64,000 bases of DNA from Thamnidium elegans (lineage: Eukaryota; Mucoromycota; Mucoromycetes; Mucorales; Mucoraceae): the NCBI GenBank assembly GCA_025201345.1, contig JAIXMG010000001.1, positions 248,001-312,000 of the forward strand, given 5' to 3'. A program made the translations under genes and the position numbers. The stretch's first letter is position 1. Each line of letters starts with the position of its first letter. Of the stretch, positions 1 through 12,619 are shown one piece after another. Below the pieces are notes generated by a model that did no database searches, was not told the origin of the DNA, and was given only the letters and a program-made list of their open reading frames with translations.

Positions 1-530
1 AATTCCGTCAGTTTGGTTGGATGCATATGGCACTTATCTTGGTCGTTTTCCAAAGTCATTTTATTGTTAACAATATCTTGGAAGGTTTAATTTGGTTCTT
101 TATTCCTACTTCTCTTGTTATTTGTAATGATATCTTTGCCTATATCTGTGGCTTCTTTTGGGGACGTAATCAACTTATCACTTTATCCCCTAAAAAGACA
201 ATTGAAGGTTTCGTTGGTGGCTGGATTTGTACAATGATTTTTGGATTATTGGTAAGCATTATTTGTTTAAAGGGATGGGGGGGGGGGACCGTGTCAGTAG
301 ATGGAGTAACGTGACTTACTTTTTTATTGTGATTATTTATTTAGTGGTCTACTTTATTGATGAGATTCGATTATATGATTTGTCCTGTAAAGGATTTGTC
401 CATGTCTGCTTGGTCAGATATTACCTGTCCTGTAAACCCTGTTTTTATTACAGTACCCTGGAAGTTACCGGATACATGTATCACCATTTTCAAAACTTTG
501 GTAAGTTAATATATTATTACTACGGAAAGA

Positions 531-563
<33 letters not shown>

Positions 564-1022
564 TTAATTTATATACAGTTACAAAAGGATATTACAGAAG
601 TTTGGATTGCACCTATTCAACTTCATACACTTGTAATGGCATGTTTTGCATCATTAGTTGCACCATTTGGAGGATTTTTTGCATCAGGAGTAAAGCGTGC
701 ATTTAATGTAAAGGATTTCGGACATAGTATTCCCGGTCATGGTGGTATGACAGATCGTATGGATTGTCAGTTCTTGATGGGATTCTTTGCTTCTATTTAC
801 TATCAAAGTTTTATCAAGACATATACAATGAGTGTTGGTACTCTTTTATCTTCCATCATTAATAATTTATCGTTAAATGATCAATTGGAACTTTTGGAAC
901 GTATCTTGACTTACTTTGTAAACCAAGGTATTCTTGACCCAGCTGTCTTGCAAAAATGTGGTGCTAGTGCTTTAACTGAAAGTGCTAGGCAGGTTTTGGA
1001 AAGTGGTATCACTTCCATGTAA
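1..1022 (+). CDS. CDS1: Phosphatidate cytidylyltransferase (CDP-diacylglycerol synthase), 3' part
   Basis: Makes CDP-diacylglycerol from phosphatidic acid and CTP, the branch point for phosphatidylinositol and cardiolipin synthesis, in the ER membrane. The 5' part lies outside the window. Exons by frame fit: before 1 to 251, 345-500, 579-1022, all in phase 0 (588 is an alternative start for the last exon). Visible family signatures are hydrophobic helices, the SPKKTIEGF motif near residue 60 of the fragment, the GGFFASG loop and the SIPGHGGMTDRMDCQ signature close to the C-terminus, which carries the catalytic Asp residues. The tail after the signature (about 95 residues) is typical of fungal enzymes. 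Intron 2 holds a GA microsatellite. Identification is firm; only the exact start of exon 3 is uncertain. Confidence 0.93.
529..562. repeat. GA microsatellite
   Basis: About 12 uninterrupted AG units plus an imperfect tail, entirely inside intron 2 of the CDP-diacylglycerol synthase gene. Confidence 0.9.
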
Positions 1023-1630
1023 TATTATCTTTTTTTCTTAATACTATTATTATTATACATATATCTTTTTTTTTTTCTTTTTTTCTTTTTTTAAAGTTCA
1101 CATATAATAAATATTCACCGTGCACACAAGTTTTTTTTTTTTTTTTTCTTTTTTTATTATAGTGCCGTTTCATAGTAACTAGTTTCAATCTAAACAAGAA
1201 TCCCATTATTTTTAAGCTCGTTTTGTACTACTATAGTTGACAAGCACACACCCCTTTTTTAAAAATAGAATTTACGCTTTTTCAGCTGCAGTGTTTTCAT
1301 ACGAAACGAATTCTAAACGACCTATAAATAATGTCTATTCATTGTTTAACTATACTCAAAACAAATAATTCAGTCATTTTTTTTTTATCGTGTAAGGAAT
1401 TCAATGTTTTTATTTACAGTGTTGTTTATAACAATGACTAAAGTTACTCAACGGAAAACTACCTTTTTTCTTTTAAATGTACAAACCCGAGTTTCAAAAA
1501 GTGTACTTTTTTTTTGCTGCGGAAAAGACTATATACTTTTTTTATTGAAAGGTTTTGAGCACAATACACTACTCAGGAGGCGGTGTATATTTTGCTTCTT
1601 TGTTTATTTCGACAACAAAAAGTGTGAAGA

Positions 1631-1666
<36 letters not shown>

Positions 1667-1788
1667 AAGTTGCCCGCATCATCATGTTTCCTAATGCATA
1701 GGAATTTCCGTTTGGGAGATATATATTATATTATTTTTTTTTTCCCTTCTTTATCATTCTTTATCTTTTTCACTATTATTTAAACTGT
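1023..1788. other. Intergenic, no gene seen
   Basis: 3' flank of the CDP-diacylglycerol synthase gene and 5' flank of the next gene. It is T-rich with several poly-T runs, and an AT dinucleotide run sits near 1632-1660. Open frames here are low-complexity and show no family resemblance. Confidence 0.6.
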
Positions 1789-3132
1789 ATGAACATTCAA
1801 CTACCACAAACAAGAAACGTTTTTTTTCAAAAGCCAGATGCTATTGATACACCCAAATATGAAAAACCAAACGCTTATGATGAAGATCCACCTACCATTG
1901 CCCCAAGTCGCAACGGTAGTCGCAGTAGTAAAATGACAGTCGATTCATTTACAAGTCGATACTTTAAAAGACGAGAACCAACTATTATCTCCAGTTTAGC
2001 CAATAATGAAGGATTTGCAGAGGTTGTGTCACCTCCTATTTCTCCTGTAAAAAAGGAACTCACTGCTTGTTATCATTCACAAATTGATTTTGCTAACATT
2101 ACAGCATTTATATTAAGTCAGCCTACTTTAACTACACAGACTAATTTCGGACATCATCATGAAGATGAAAATAACTCGTATTATACACCTTCTTCCCCCG
2201 CTCGTAGTTTATCAGAAACATTAACAACAACTAGTCCAAACGCTCTTGTATCAAATGATAGTGGAATTGTCTCTTCTTTTTTACAACAGAAAAAGAGTAC
2301 AATTAAATCAAAAACAAGTTTAAAAAACAATATTGTTTATAACTTTAAAAAAGCATCTATAGATAAACCAAATCAACATCATATCTTTTTGCATATCGAT
2401 CATCCAGATGAAGAAGATGAAGAAGTCATGGTGTACCGTAAAATTCAGCCGTTTTCGTATACGTGGGGTTTTCAAAGTATGTTGTACAGTAATAGAAATG
2501 ATGGACAAGGTATCAAGATCGCTGAAGCGCGTCGACGCGCATTTCAAAAAGATATCGTGATTGAGTCAGCAGATTATAAAAATAGTGAAATTGATGATAT
2601 TACACAGCCTTATATTTATAATTTAAAGAATATTCACGCTACTTCAAATATTCATTCACAGGATTTAATCAAGAGATCTCAATCTAATGTTTTGTTTGAG
2701 TATGAAGTATGGTTTCATGGGTCGCGTATGCGTTGGAAAAGACCGAGTTTATTGTCTCCTGATTTTACTTGTGAAATAAAATTAACGCGTCAAGAAACTA
2801 AATTATTACAACAAAAGAAGGCACCAAAGAAAAAAAAGAAGAATAATAGTTTAAGAACAAAAATTGAAGAAGAAGTTTTTATTGATAGTGATAGTGATAA
2901 TGATGAAGACGATCATGATAATCATACGCATAAAAATTGTAGGCGTTGGAAACTATTAGCTGAATTTGATAGTGATACTATGAACTATTTAAGCAAGGAA
3001 TATGGTAAATTATCTATTGATTTGGATATTTTAAATCAGGTCGAAAAAGATAGGTGCGATTTGTTAGAAGCTAATATTGTTATGACTTGCTGTACTTTAA
3101 TAGATTTAATAAGAGACATAATGGGAAACTAA
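1789..3132 (+). CDS. Unknown protein, possibly tubby C-terminal-like fold
   Basis: Single-exon 447-residue ORF; the ATG is the first in frame and follows a T-rich tract. The first 150 residues are Ser/Thr/Pro-rich and probably disordered. A more ordered block runs from about 210 to 330 with an aromatic segment (EYEVWFHGSRMRW, then a hydrophobic RPSLLSPDFTC stretch). A Lys-rich patch and an acidic Asp/Glu/His run (about 345-385) follow, then a C-terminal block ending in VMTCCTLIDLI. The arrangement of the aromatic segment and the Cys-containing C-terminal strand-helix recalls fungal proteins with a tubby C-terminal/LURP-one-like fold, but this is a weak impression. Function unknown; possibly lipid or phosphoinositide related if the fold is right. 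Confidence 0.75.
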   Translation: MNIQLPQTRNVFFQKPDAIDTPKYEKPNAYDEDPPTIAPSRNGSRSSKMTVDSFTSRYFKRREPTIISSLANNEGFAEVVSPPISPVKKELTACYHSQIDFANITAFILSQPTLTTQTNFGHHHEDENNSYYTPSSPARSLSETLTTTSPNALVSNDSGIVSSFLQQKKSTIKSKTSLKNNIVYNFKKASIDKPNQHHIFLHIDHPDEEDEEVMVYRKIQPFSYTWGFQSMLYSNRNDGQGIKIAEARRRAFQKDIVIESADYKNSEIDDITQPYIYNLKNIHATSNIHSQDLIKRSQSNVLFEYEVWFHGSRMRWKRPSLLSPDFTCEIKLTRQETKLLQQKKAPKKKKKNNSLRTKIEEEVFIDSDSDNDEDDHDNHTHKNCRRWKLLAEFDSDTMNYLSKEYGKLSIDLDILNQVEKDRCDLLEANIVMTCCTLIDLIRDIMGN

Positions 3133-3327
3133 AATAAAATTATGGTTTACACTTTTTCCTTCTTTTGAAACAACAAAGTGAAACACTCCTCTTTTATTTT
3201 ACATGTGTGTAATATATTGTATTGTCAATATAATAAACTATAAATATGTCATATTTGTTTTTTTATTATTATATTTTTTTCTTTCTTCTTTTTTATCTTT
3301 TTTTTTTTTTTTACTGTAGCTATAATA

Positions 3328-5069
3328 ATGTATCTTATTTGTAAAGCACTGTATATAGCTATATTTGCCCTGTTATCGGCCGCTCCACCTTATTTGCCTC
3401 TATACTATCATGACGTTTTGGGTTTCTCTTCTGATCAAATAGGGTTTGTATTGGCTATTGCACCCTTTATTCAATCAATCGCTTGTCCTCTTTGGACTTA
3501 TACCGTAGACAAGCGCCCTGCTCTTCATGGTCCCATTATGGCCGTTACTAGTCTTATAGGCGGTTCTGCTATCATGTTCATTATGGTCATCGGCAATTCG
3601 GTTTCTTCCGATATCGTTAATCCTACGCAAATCTTTTCTGCCCTGAAATTACAACTGTCAAATTCTAGTTTGGTTTTGGTCACTTCTGTATTGGCTTTAA
3701 CTTTTGCATTCTTTACTTTACCTAATCTTTCACTTGTTGATAGTGCTGTAATGAAAATATTAGGTCCTCATAAGATTTTGTATGGTAAAGTGTGTTGTAT
3801 ACATATAGAAACATGCATAATGCAAACATAATAATTCTATGTTTTTTTTAGGCGAGCAAAGACTATGGGGTTCTGCGTCCGCTGGTCTTACTATTTTAAT
3901 TGTAGGTCAAATTATCTCTATGACAGATAGTTTAGATGGCTTATTTTGGGTCTTTGGTGCCTCTACATTGTTATTTATTGTATTTGCTTGCTTCGTCAAT
4001 GTCAGTAATAGTTCAGAATACCAACATTTACCTCAAAATGCAGACCAAGATGCAGACTTGGAACGTGTGCCTAGCGACGGGCGATTATTGTCTCAGGTGA
4101 TAACAGATAGTTCTGAAAAGTTATTAAAAAGTGAGGGACATCGGGTACCTATTAAAGGATATAACAGTATCAATCATAGCAACAGCCATTATGTTGATTT
4201 GTTTAAACCTAATAGTGTTACTTCGGCACATACTATTCGGGAAGAGGCTGATGAAACTTTAGAGGCTATTGGAGGACTCGATTTAGGTTTAGCTATTTCG
4301 AGGATAGCATCAGTCGATCAATCCATGATTGGTATTGTGCATCTTGATTCAGACGGTATTCCTTCAAGTAGCATATTTAAATCAGTTAGAGTCATGACGT
4401 TTTTAATAACTACTTTGCTGTTTGGGTTTGTGCTATCTATGATTGTAAATTTCTTGTTCTTGTTTTTATCTCGCGATTTAATGATGCCTGCAAGTTGGAT
4501 TGGCTGGACTGGACCTACTACTGGCGTTACAGAATTATTATGTTTTTGTTTTTCGAAACAAGTAAATAGAGTTTTATTATTATTATTTATACATATATAC
4601 TTACCCTTCTCATTTTATCAGCTGACGGAAATATTCGGTGTTACAAATATGATACTTATTGCTCACGTTGCTACAATTATTCGTTGTTTGTTCTATACGG
4701 TTCTTACCCCTGACTCGTTTTTCACAAATGTCAGTGCTTTGTCACTCCAAACATTACACGGTAAATAATATACAATGGTTAAATAGTTTATGATATATTT
4801 ATATATTTTTATTTGTAGGTGTTGGGTTCGGTATCTTTTGGGCTACATCCGTTAGTGAAATGGATGGATTTTTCCCCCCTGAACAAAGATCTGTTGCACA
4901 AGGTATTTTGGGTGCACTTCATTTTGGACTTGGTGCTGGTTTAGGTGCTCTTTCAGGAGGTTATTTGTATGAATACATGGGTTCTATTTGGATGTTTCGT
5001 ATTGGTGCACTTGTTGCAACCATTAATATGGTTATATTTTATGTAGGAAGATTAGATAGATTTAAATAA
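3328..5069 (+). CDS. Major facilitator superfamily transporter (MFS_1-like, MFSD6-type)
   Basis: Four exons: 3328-3784, 3852-4561, 4622-4760, 4819-5069, giving 518 residues with all phases consistent. Starts with a helix followed by PPYLPLYYHDVLG and an IGFVLAIAPFIQSIACPLW helix. A second LWGSASAG helix follows the first intron, then a long hydrophilic cytoplasmic loop (about residues 230-340). The C-terminal half contains GPTTGVTELLCF and FFPPEQRSVAQGILGALHFGLGAG split over short lines of helix. This layout matches the MFS_1-like (nucleoside:H+ symporter/MFSD6) family rather than sugar porters. Substrate cannot be told from sequence. The loop is rich in Ser and charged residues and could be regulated. 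The converging neighbour is ADE8, 76 bases away. Confidence 0.88.
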
Positions 5070-5145
5070 ATAAAAAAGTGTGACCCTTTTTTTTTTTCAC
5101 ACTTTATTAATCCTGCAACTTTTTTTTTCTTTCTTTTTTTATTGA

Positions 5146-5760
5146 TTATTTTTTTAATTCGTTCAAGAAAAGTTGAGCACCTTCAACAATAAGTTGATGC
5201 TCAAAAGAATGAATACGAGTTTCAAGATCTTCAAGTGAATCAGTTTCATAAATAGGTACTTCACGTTGAAGAATCACGTCACCTCTATCTACATCAGCAA
5301 TGACTTTATGGACCATAATACCAGTATGTTTGATCTCACCCTTCTTAAAGGCATCAAATGCACGATCAATAGCATGAGCACCATCAAATTGTCCTGGTAA
5401 AGCAGGATGAAGGTTCATCACATTATTATTAAAAAATGATAAAAATTCAGGTGATAAAATATGCATCCAACCTGCCAAAATGACAAGATCAGGATGATAT
5501 TGTTCTTGAATCGTTTTGGCTACATGAATATCAAAATCTACACGCGTCTTTCCTTCATCTTTAAACTTTTTTAATGAAAATGTTTGAGTCGCAATACCAG
5601 CTTTCTTTGCACGTTCTAATCCAAATGCGTTCTTACGGTTAGATACTACTGCAATAATATTTCCTTGTAATTTTCCTTGTTGTGTGGCGTCGATTAAAGC
5701 TTGTAAGTTGGTGCCTGAACCTGAAATAAGTACAACAATGGTAGGAAGTTGACTTGACAT
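5146..5760 (-). CDS. ADE8: Phosphoribosylglycinamide formyltransferase
   Basis: Intronless, 204 residues. Transfers a formyl group from 10-formyl-tetrahydrofolate to GAR in step 3 of purine synthesis, in the cytosol. The N-terminal VVLISGSGTNLQALID motif is the phosphate-binding loop. The catalytic Asn-His-Asp set is visible: NLHPALPG contains the Asn and His, and ADVDRGDVI carries the catalytic Asp. Length equals the stand-alone yeast Ade8 type; the fused animal GARS-AIRS-GART arrangement is not present. Its 3' end faces the MFS transporter 3' end. Confidence 0.96.
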   Translation of the reverse strand: MSSQLPTIVVLISGSGTNLQALIDATQQGKLQGNIIAVVSNRKNAFGLERAKKAGIATQTFSLKKFKDEGKTRVDFDIHVAKTIQEQYHPDLVILAGWMHILSPEFLSFFNNNVMNLHPALPGQFDGAHAIDRAFDAFKKGEIKHTGIMVHKVIADVDRGDVILQREVPIYETDSLEDLETRIHSFEHQLIVEGAQLFLNELKK

Positions 5761-6378
5761 TGGGTTTATACGATGGAAATATATATAAAAAAAAAAAGAA
5801 AAAAGATATTCAAACTTGAAATTTCTCCATCTTAAGATGAAACGGCCTTTTAATTATATTCAATATGCTATGGCTCATCGTAGATGTGGCTTAAAAAAAA
5901 AACTTCTGGTTTCAACTTATAAACTCCTTCACAGTACATAACTCTCTCCTTTCTATTACTTTACTTGGCCCATTTTGTTGTTATTGTTGTGATTTACAAA
6001 GTTTAAACGCGTCAAAATGACCTCACTTTTCTACTGCAGAAAAAAAAAAAGTAATGGGAATTTTTTTTTTTTTTGTATTACTGGCGGAGCAAAAGAACAG
6101 TTTTTACTCTTTCTTTTTGAAAAATGTATACATTATGAGTTGCAATTATTCGGCGATATACGTTGAATTTGGTTAGTAAGATGTGTATGAAAAGAAAAGA
6201 GTATTTAATAGAGGGTCCGGCTATTACTTGCATTAGGTTATTTTATTTTATTCGGGAGTTACAAATGTTTTGTACTCTCGATCACTTTTTTTTTTTTTAT
6301 CAAAGCAAGTTATACGGTTTATCGATCTAAGTCGCGTAATATTCTATAATAGAACACGCGGTTGATTGACCTATACGA

Positions 6379-6417
<39 letters not shown>

Positions 6418-6590
6418 TATTAGATCAATCCCGAAGAAAGTTCTGCATAACCCCTTATTGTGCACCCAGTACATATGACATGATTGAACGTAGCATTTTT
6501 TATTTTTTTTTATGTCCACAAAATAGGATTTCGCACCGAGAGGAAAACAAAAAAAATGATTATAAAAGGTTTATTTTAACTGACATCTAT
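5761..6590. other. Intergenic with A35 tract
   Basis: Upstream region of ADE8 and 3' flank of the next minus-strand gene. It holds a 35-base A run at 6380-6414 and several shorter T runs. ORFs here are poly-K or poly-F artefacts; no gene recognised. Confidence 0.6.
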
Positions 6591-7070
6591 TTAGAAGAGT
6601 ACAAAGCTTGTCCAACCCATTTCACGATCTTCCCATTCAAAACCATGTAATTGAATCAGGATGCCAGATTCTTTTTGATCGTTTTTGAATTTATATTCTA
6701 TCCAACAAGGCATTCTTGTTTGACCTCCTCCTCCTTTACGATCAGGTTCGCCCAACATGGCAACAATCTCATGAGCTTGCATTTCAGTCTTTAAACCGCA
6801 TGGTAAATCGGTTGTTAGTTTAAATGGAGCAAAGCCATCACGTGTTTGGCCGTTATAGACATCAATAGCGTCTAATACAAGTTGATTGCTTTGATCGTTG
6901 ATAAAACAAAATGAAAGTCCTAATGGTTTATAAGCGTGATATACGTAATTCGATAATTTGGTGATGGTCGGTTTTTGATCAGTTAATAAGAAAGCTTGGA
7001 AGGAAAGCGAAGTAGGTGGTAATCCGATCAATTGATATAATTTGTCAGATGTTGGTGTATCAATCGTCAT
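6591..7070 (-). CDS. Small unknown protein
   Basis: 159 residues from an ATG at 7070. The open frame runs further upstream only through poly-T-derived Phe tracts, so this ATG is preferred. The sequence is soluble, with no signal peptide or membrane helix. Two recognisable blocks are LPPTSLSFQAFLLTD near the N-terminus and the C-terminal pattern PCWIEYKF then LHGFEWEDREMGWTSF, with a Gly-rich KGGGGQTRMP just before. The second block looks like a conserved beta-sandwich core, but I cannot assign a family. Mixed hydrophobic and charged composition and a clean start and stop suggest a real gene. Confidence 0.7.
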   Translation of the reverse strand: MTIDTPTSDKLYQLIGLPPTSLSFQAFLLTDQKPTITKLSNYVYHAYKPLGLSFCFINDQSNQLVLDAIDVYNGQTRDGFAPFKLTTDLPCGLKTEMQAHEIVAMLGEPDRKGGGGQTRMPCWIEYKFKNDQKESGILIQLHGFEWEDREMGWTSFVLF

Positions 7071-7241
7071 TATTTTTTTTTGTTTGGTAAATGATATAGG
7101 ACAAAAGGATTTAAAGGGAAAAAATAGATATTTTAGCGGAGATCGCAAAATGAAATAACAAGAATATACACATGATTCAAGCGTGTTGTGTGTGCGTGTG
7201 TGAGGGTAAAAATAATAATAATAATAATAAACTTGCCAGTG

Positions 7242-7273
<32 letters not shown>

Positions 7274-7844
7274 AGAAATTAAATGTCAATTTCGGCTTCT
7301 TCCCTATAATGTAATAAACTTGTAACCAGAAAAAAAAAAAAAAAAGCGTAAACACAATCACGATTGCATATATTGTTCCGTTTCTTTACTGTCAAAAATG
7401 AGAACGGAAAACTCTTTTTCTAATCCGAAAAATAAGGTCTGTTTATATTAAAATTCCATTTCAGGAAAACACGGAGTTGGCTCCATTGTATCATAAAGGG
7501 GACTTTTGAGTTTATTACAGGTACTTCTTTCATTTTAAATAAAATTTGTAAATAGCAGTTACCATAAATACTTAATAACTCCTATTCTATTGTTTCGTAG
7601 TTTTTTTTTTTCGTGTTGCCATAACTTGCATATACTAAAAATGCTTATGCATCTTCTATCATATTACTATCGTTCCTAATAACTCTGTTTTTATCAAATT
7701 AAATGATAAAGAAGTGTGCGGGACCATACGGGGGCAGTTTAGTGAAAGAATTATGTTACACACTATCGAGGCACTTCGACCCATCCTATTGGTAATGTTT
7801 CAAATGGATAGTCAATAGTCAAGAGATACATATAGTAGGCACCA

Positions 7845-7880
<36 letters not shown>

Positions 7881-8223
7881 AAATAAATACGCATTACATT
7901 AAGGAATACAAGTTTGCTTCTCTCCTTTTTCTCTCTCACACTCTTCTTGCTCTAAAAAAAAAGATATATATAATCTTATACTACCTTGAAAATTATATAG
8001 TAGTCAAAGCTATTTATTACTAGATCAAGGTATACTATCATACATATTTTCCCACTGTCCATACTCTTCTTTTTTTTTTAAAAAAAAAAAATAAAATAAA
8101 ATAGTAACATGGTCGTTTTTTTTTATTACTGTAGACTGATATATATTCTATACAGTGGACACAAAAAATTAAGCTCGACATATTTCTCGACATTTACTAA
8201 TCTTTAATTCATTGACCTTAATC
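7071..8223. other. Divergent intergenic region with homopolymer tracts
   Basis: Separates two divergent genes and so holds both promoters. Contains an AAT repeat (about 7209-7230), A30 (7242-7271), A33 (7846-7878) and a T9A10 hairpin near 8071-8090. No ORF of note. Confidence 0.6.
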
Positions 8224-9650
8224 ATGACAAAAAGACCTCCACCATCGACTCAAGTCACTGGTGAACAAAACACATTTATTCAACATACAACGCACCAATC
8301 ACTGTCCCCCGAAAGGCAACAGGAACAGGCCATGATGGTACATTCATATATACTCTCACACTCAAAATAAATAAATAATTTATTTGTTTTTTTTATTATT
8401 AGCTTGAACCATTCTATGAAAGGTTAATTGGAACAACGTTTGACCATAGTACCAAAGCTATTGAGCATTGTAGAGATTTATGTGCAGAATTTGGATTTAC
8501 TGTGAAACAAGAAGCAAGTACACACAGAGTAAAATAAAGATAGACATTGTATAAAAATGGAAAATTTAGCCATGCTAATTTTTTTTTTTTATGACTTATT
8601 ATTTTTAGAATATTTACGTTTATTGTTCTCGTGAAGGACTTCCTGATTCTCTTCGTAATCCTAAAGCGAACCCTCAGCGAAAGAGGCCATCTAAAAGGTG
8701 CGATTGCAAGTGGCGAGTTGTATTATATGAAAATGAAAATCACTGGGAGTTTAGAAAATCATTAAATCCTGATGCTGGTAAACATAATCATGAATTAATG
8801 CGTCCTGAAGAAATTGAACGATCTTGGCCAAAGGAAGTTACTGTTCTAATTTGTGAGCTTGCACGTTTACGTATAACTACACAGGATATCAGAAATCGTG
8901 TCCGAGGTCAATTTCCTAATATACACTGGAATGAGCGCCGCTTTTACAATAGACTTTCTGAAGAGCGTCAAAAAATTAAACAAAGAGATACAACCGAAAG
9001 AACACATCAATTAACCGAAATATGGAGTAAAGTATGTATGGCAACTGCAGGAAATGACGATCTCTATCAATTTGTGAAACAAGAAATGTTGATGCTATTC
9101 CAATCTCTATGTGAAACTGCACAAATCGATCCCCAGAGTTTTCCTTCTCCTTCAATTTTATTAAAGGGCGACGAGTGTAACAGCGAACCTACTTCACCTT
9201 CTTCTGTAGGACACGATAGTCACAGCACTGATGCTTACGATACCAATACCGATTACGAGTCAAAACGCAAATCATCATCTAGCCAAAAATCAATTAAACA
9301 ATGTACCAATAAAGGTTATATACCTGTAGAAATCCCAAAACAAATTTATTATATTAAAGTTCATAACCAACGACAACTTCATGAAGCCCAATTATTAAAA
9401 AATCAAAGAAGAACAAGAACTTATTCTGAAGACACAAATACACCCAATTTACTGGAACCACCTAGAAAATTATCTAGAAAAGGAAAAGAACGATTAACGT
9501 CTGATGATCAATTACCATCAGATTCTTTACAGCCACTGATAACCCAAAACTATGCGAATAATAATAATAGTCATGACAGATTAAATACACCAACTCCTCA
9601 TGTCAGTATTCCACGAAGACAAGATAATATTCAACAACATCATCATCATC

Positions 9651-9688
<38 letters not shown>

Positions 9689-10312
9689 ATACTACCTTCG
9701 ACTACATTTGTGTATTATGAAAATAGAAACATGCCATTAGATTCCTCACTTTCTGGTTATGTCCATCCATCATTTCAAAGTAATTATAATATAAATTCTT
9801 CTCCTAGTACACCTGGATTTAATAGCCAAGACTTGGCGTTTTCCTTTGATTCTTCTATGAATCGTAATAATGGAGAATCGAGCGAAAGTGATCCTAATAT
9901 TCATCCAGTTTTACAATCGAACCCTGTATCTCATCAAAAACAACCATCAAAAAAGTCCGTGAATAACATTATGCCTCAATCACAACAACAAATGTATTCT
10001 AATAACAATAATAACAAACAGCCACAACCACCGCCACCGTCTTCATCGCAACAGCAACAACAACAAATGCATCTTATATATGAATCGCCTAAAGATAACA
10101 GTATGAGATCTAGTATGCCTGATCCACAACAACCTTATCAGCGCCAACAAGGGTTATATATGAGACAACCTAGTTCGCCCAATCAACATCATGTTACCAA
10201 TACTATATTACCAATGTATCAACAACAACAGCTTCCTCCTGATGCTCTAAGATTAAATAATATGCACCATCAGAATCTCCCACCACCTCCACCTCCTCCT
10301 CCTCCGCAATAA
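8224..10312 (+). CDS. FAR1-like (WRKY-GCM1 zinc finger) transcription factor
   Basis: Exons 8224-8337, 8403-8528, 8609-10312; 647 residues. The N-terminal DNA-binding region (about residues 39-130) begins FYERLIGTTFDHSTKAIEHC and carries the Cys and His ligands expected of the WRKY-GCM1 fold: YVYCSR, KRCDCKWRVVL and KHNHEL. A basic helical block follows (LARLRITTQDIRNRVR). The C-terminal half is low-complexity: polar, a Gln tract encoded by CAA repeats at about 9650-9686, Asn runs and a final proline tract. This resembles plant FAR1/FHY3 and yeast Aft-type DNA-binding domains and is probably a sequence-specific regulator with a Q-rich activation region. Targets unknown. The family is also domesticated from Mutator-like transposases, but no transposase core or terminal repeats are visible here. 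Confidence 0.85.
9641..9686 (+). repeat. CAT/CAA trinucleotide repeat coding for His-Gln tract
   Basis: Five CAT-type codons run into about a dozen CAA codons inside the FAR1-like gene, giving a poly-His/poly-Gln segment that is likely length-variable. Confidence 0.85.
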
Positions 10313-10730
10313 ACCTTTTCTTTTTTTAAGCTTTTTTTTTAAAAAAATCTAGCGAGGGTTTTTTTTTTTTTTCTGCCTTAAATAAGGATTATTTAAAGCC
10401 ACACTACCTTACTTGCATATTACGTCATGTATCTAATACGGTTGAAAGACCAGAAAGATGGAGTCCTCAATACATTCACATGTAAAAAATGATGTATCAC
10501 ACAGATCATGCCACCTGCGTTCATTTTCCTTAATGTTTTCTTTTTTATATATTGACAATTACCCATCTTTGCCAGTATTTTTTTTTTTAATATAGTACGA
10601 GGGGGTGGGGCGTAGTATGAATACTTGTCCGTATATAGCTTTTTGCATGAAAATCACCAGACTAGGGCAAATAAAAAGCAAAAACAGAAAAAAAAAACCC
10701 TTTATTTCTTTTTTTTTCTCACAAATAAAA
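10313..10730. other. Intergenic, no gene seen
   Basis: 3' flank of the FAR1-like gene and promoter of the F-box-like gene; poly-T and T8A7-type tracts only. Confidence 0.55.
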
Positions 10731-11574
10731 ATGTATAAATTATCAAGTTTGCCTATTGAAATATTATATTTAGTTGGAGACTTTCTAGACTTACAAGATT
10801 TAGTTACGGTAGGAAGATTAAATAGCTGGTATAGTTATTTGTTTTCGATTATCCTTGGTGAAAGGATAAACGATTGTGTAAAAGAAAAGGGTTGGAGAAT
10901 TCATGTAAGTCTATTTCTTTCAAATGTTCCATATGATTAATGTTATAATATAGATTGACGTATTAGCTAAATCTTATCCTTCGACACAAAATAATCCATC
11001 GTTTCCTTTTTCTACAGAATTATTATTATTAAGTGAATACTCTAAAATTAACCCGGTTACAATGACACTAGAATTTAATTTATGTCCAATTGATGAAGAA
11101 GGTTTAGATGCTATAAAGTTTGCTACACAAAGTGAACGTTCAATTGTTTTGTTCAAAAAGATAAAAACAAATATTGATATTGTAGCCTACTTTGCACAAA
11201 TATCAACAAATAGAAGATTACAACATGTCAATCAAGCAGGTGCAGCTATCATGAACGATAGGAACTTATGGAAGCAACTTGATACTAAACAATCTATTCT
11301 TGGAAATATGGCTGTCATGGGTTCTGCCTTTCAAGTACAATACGAAATGACTACGGAAAATACTGATAAACAAGATATGAAAAAATTAATCGACAAATTT
11401 AAAGCTGATTATGATAAACATAAAAACGAATATGATACAACCAGTTTACACAAAAATGATTCTGCCGTCATATCTTTCGATAAAATTCATGTGTCACCGG
11501 AATGGTGGATCAAACAAATGAAGGTACCCGATTATAACGGTGAACCAAATTTAGTTGAACATGGTTATTGGTGA
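10731..11574 (+). CDS. F-box-like protein of unknown target
   Basis: Exons 10731-10904 and 10954-11574; 264 residues. The first 45 residues (SSLPIEILYLVGDFLDLQDLV then a Leu/Trp-rich stretch) fit an F-box, the Skp1-binding motif of SCF ubiquitin ligases. The remainder has no repeat or recognisable substrate-binding domain; it is a mixed alpha/beta-looking sequence with a Lys/Asp-rich helix near residues 190-230 and a C-terminal PEWWIKQMKVPDYNGEP. The F-box call rests on the N-terminal pattern only. It converges with NAT9, the stop codons lying 38 bases apart. Confidence 0.75.
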
Positions 11575-11611
11575 AAATAAAAAAATATAAAATACCCCTC
11601 TTTTTTTTTTT

Positions 11612-12532
<921 letters not shown>

Positions 12533-12619
12533 TTTAAATGTACTTGAAGGAAGAAAGAAAAAAAAAATTGATGTGACTGATTTGTCTTTTCTTTTCTTTT
12601 TTTTTGCTAGATTTCAAAC
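12533..12619. promoter_or_regulatory. Compact bidirectional promoter
   Basis: 87 bases separate the start codons of NAT9 (minus) and the U11/U12-65K gene (plus). The interval is A- and T-rich with poly-A and poly-T blocks on the two halves and no obvious TATA box. A shared promoter is inferred from spacing only. Confidence 0.5.

Noticed and set aside
227..706. Long frame across the CDP-diacylglycerol synthase introns
   Set aside because: Reads through two introns and the GA repeat; the spliced frames match the enzyme family instead.
9641..9686. CRISPR-like or tandem-repeat array
   Set aside because: It is a codon repeat (CAT/CAA) in frame within a gene; no spaced repeats exist in the window.
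8224..10312. Calling the FAR1-like gene a Mutator-type transposon
   Set aside because: Only the DNA-binding domain is present; there is no transposase catalytic core and no terminal inverted repeats were seen.
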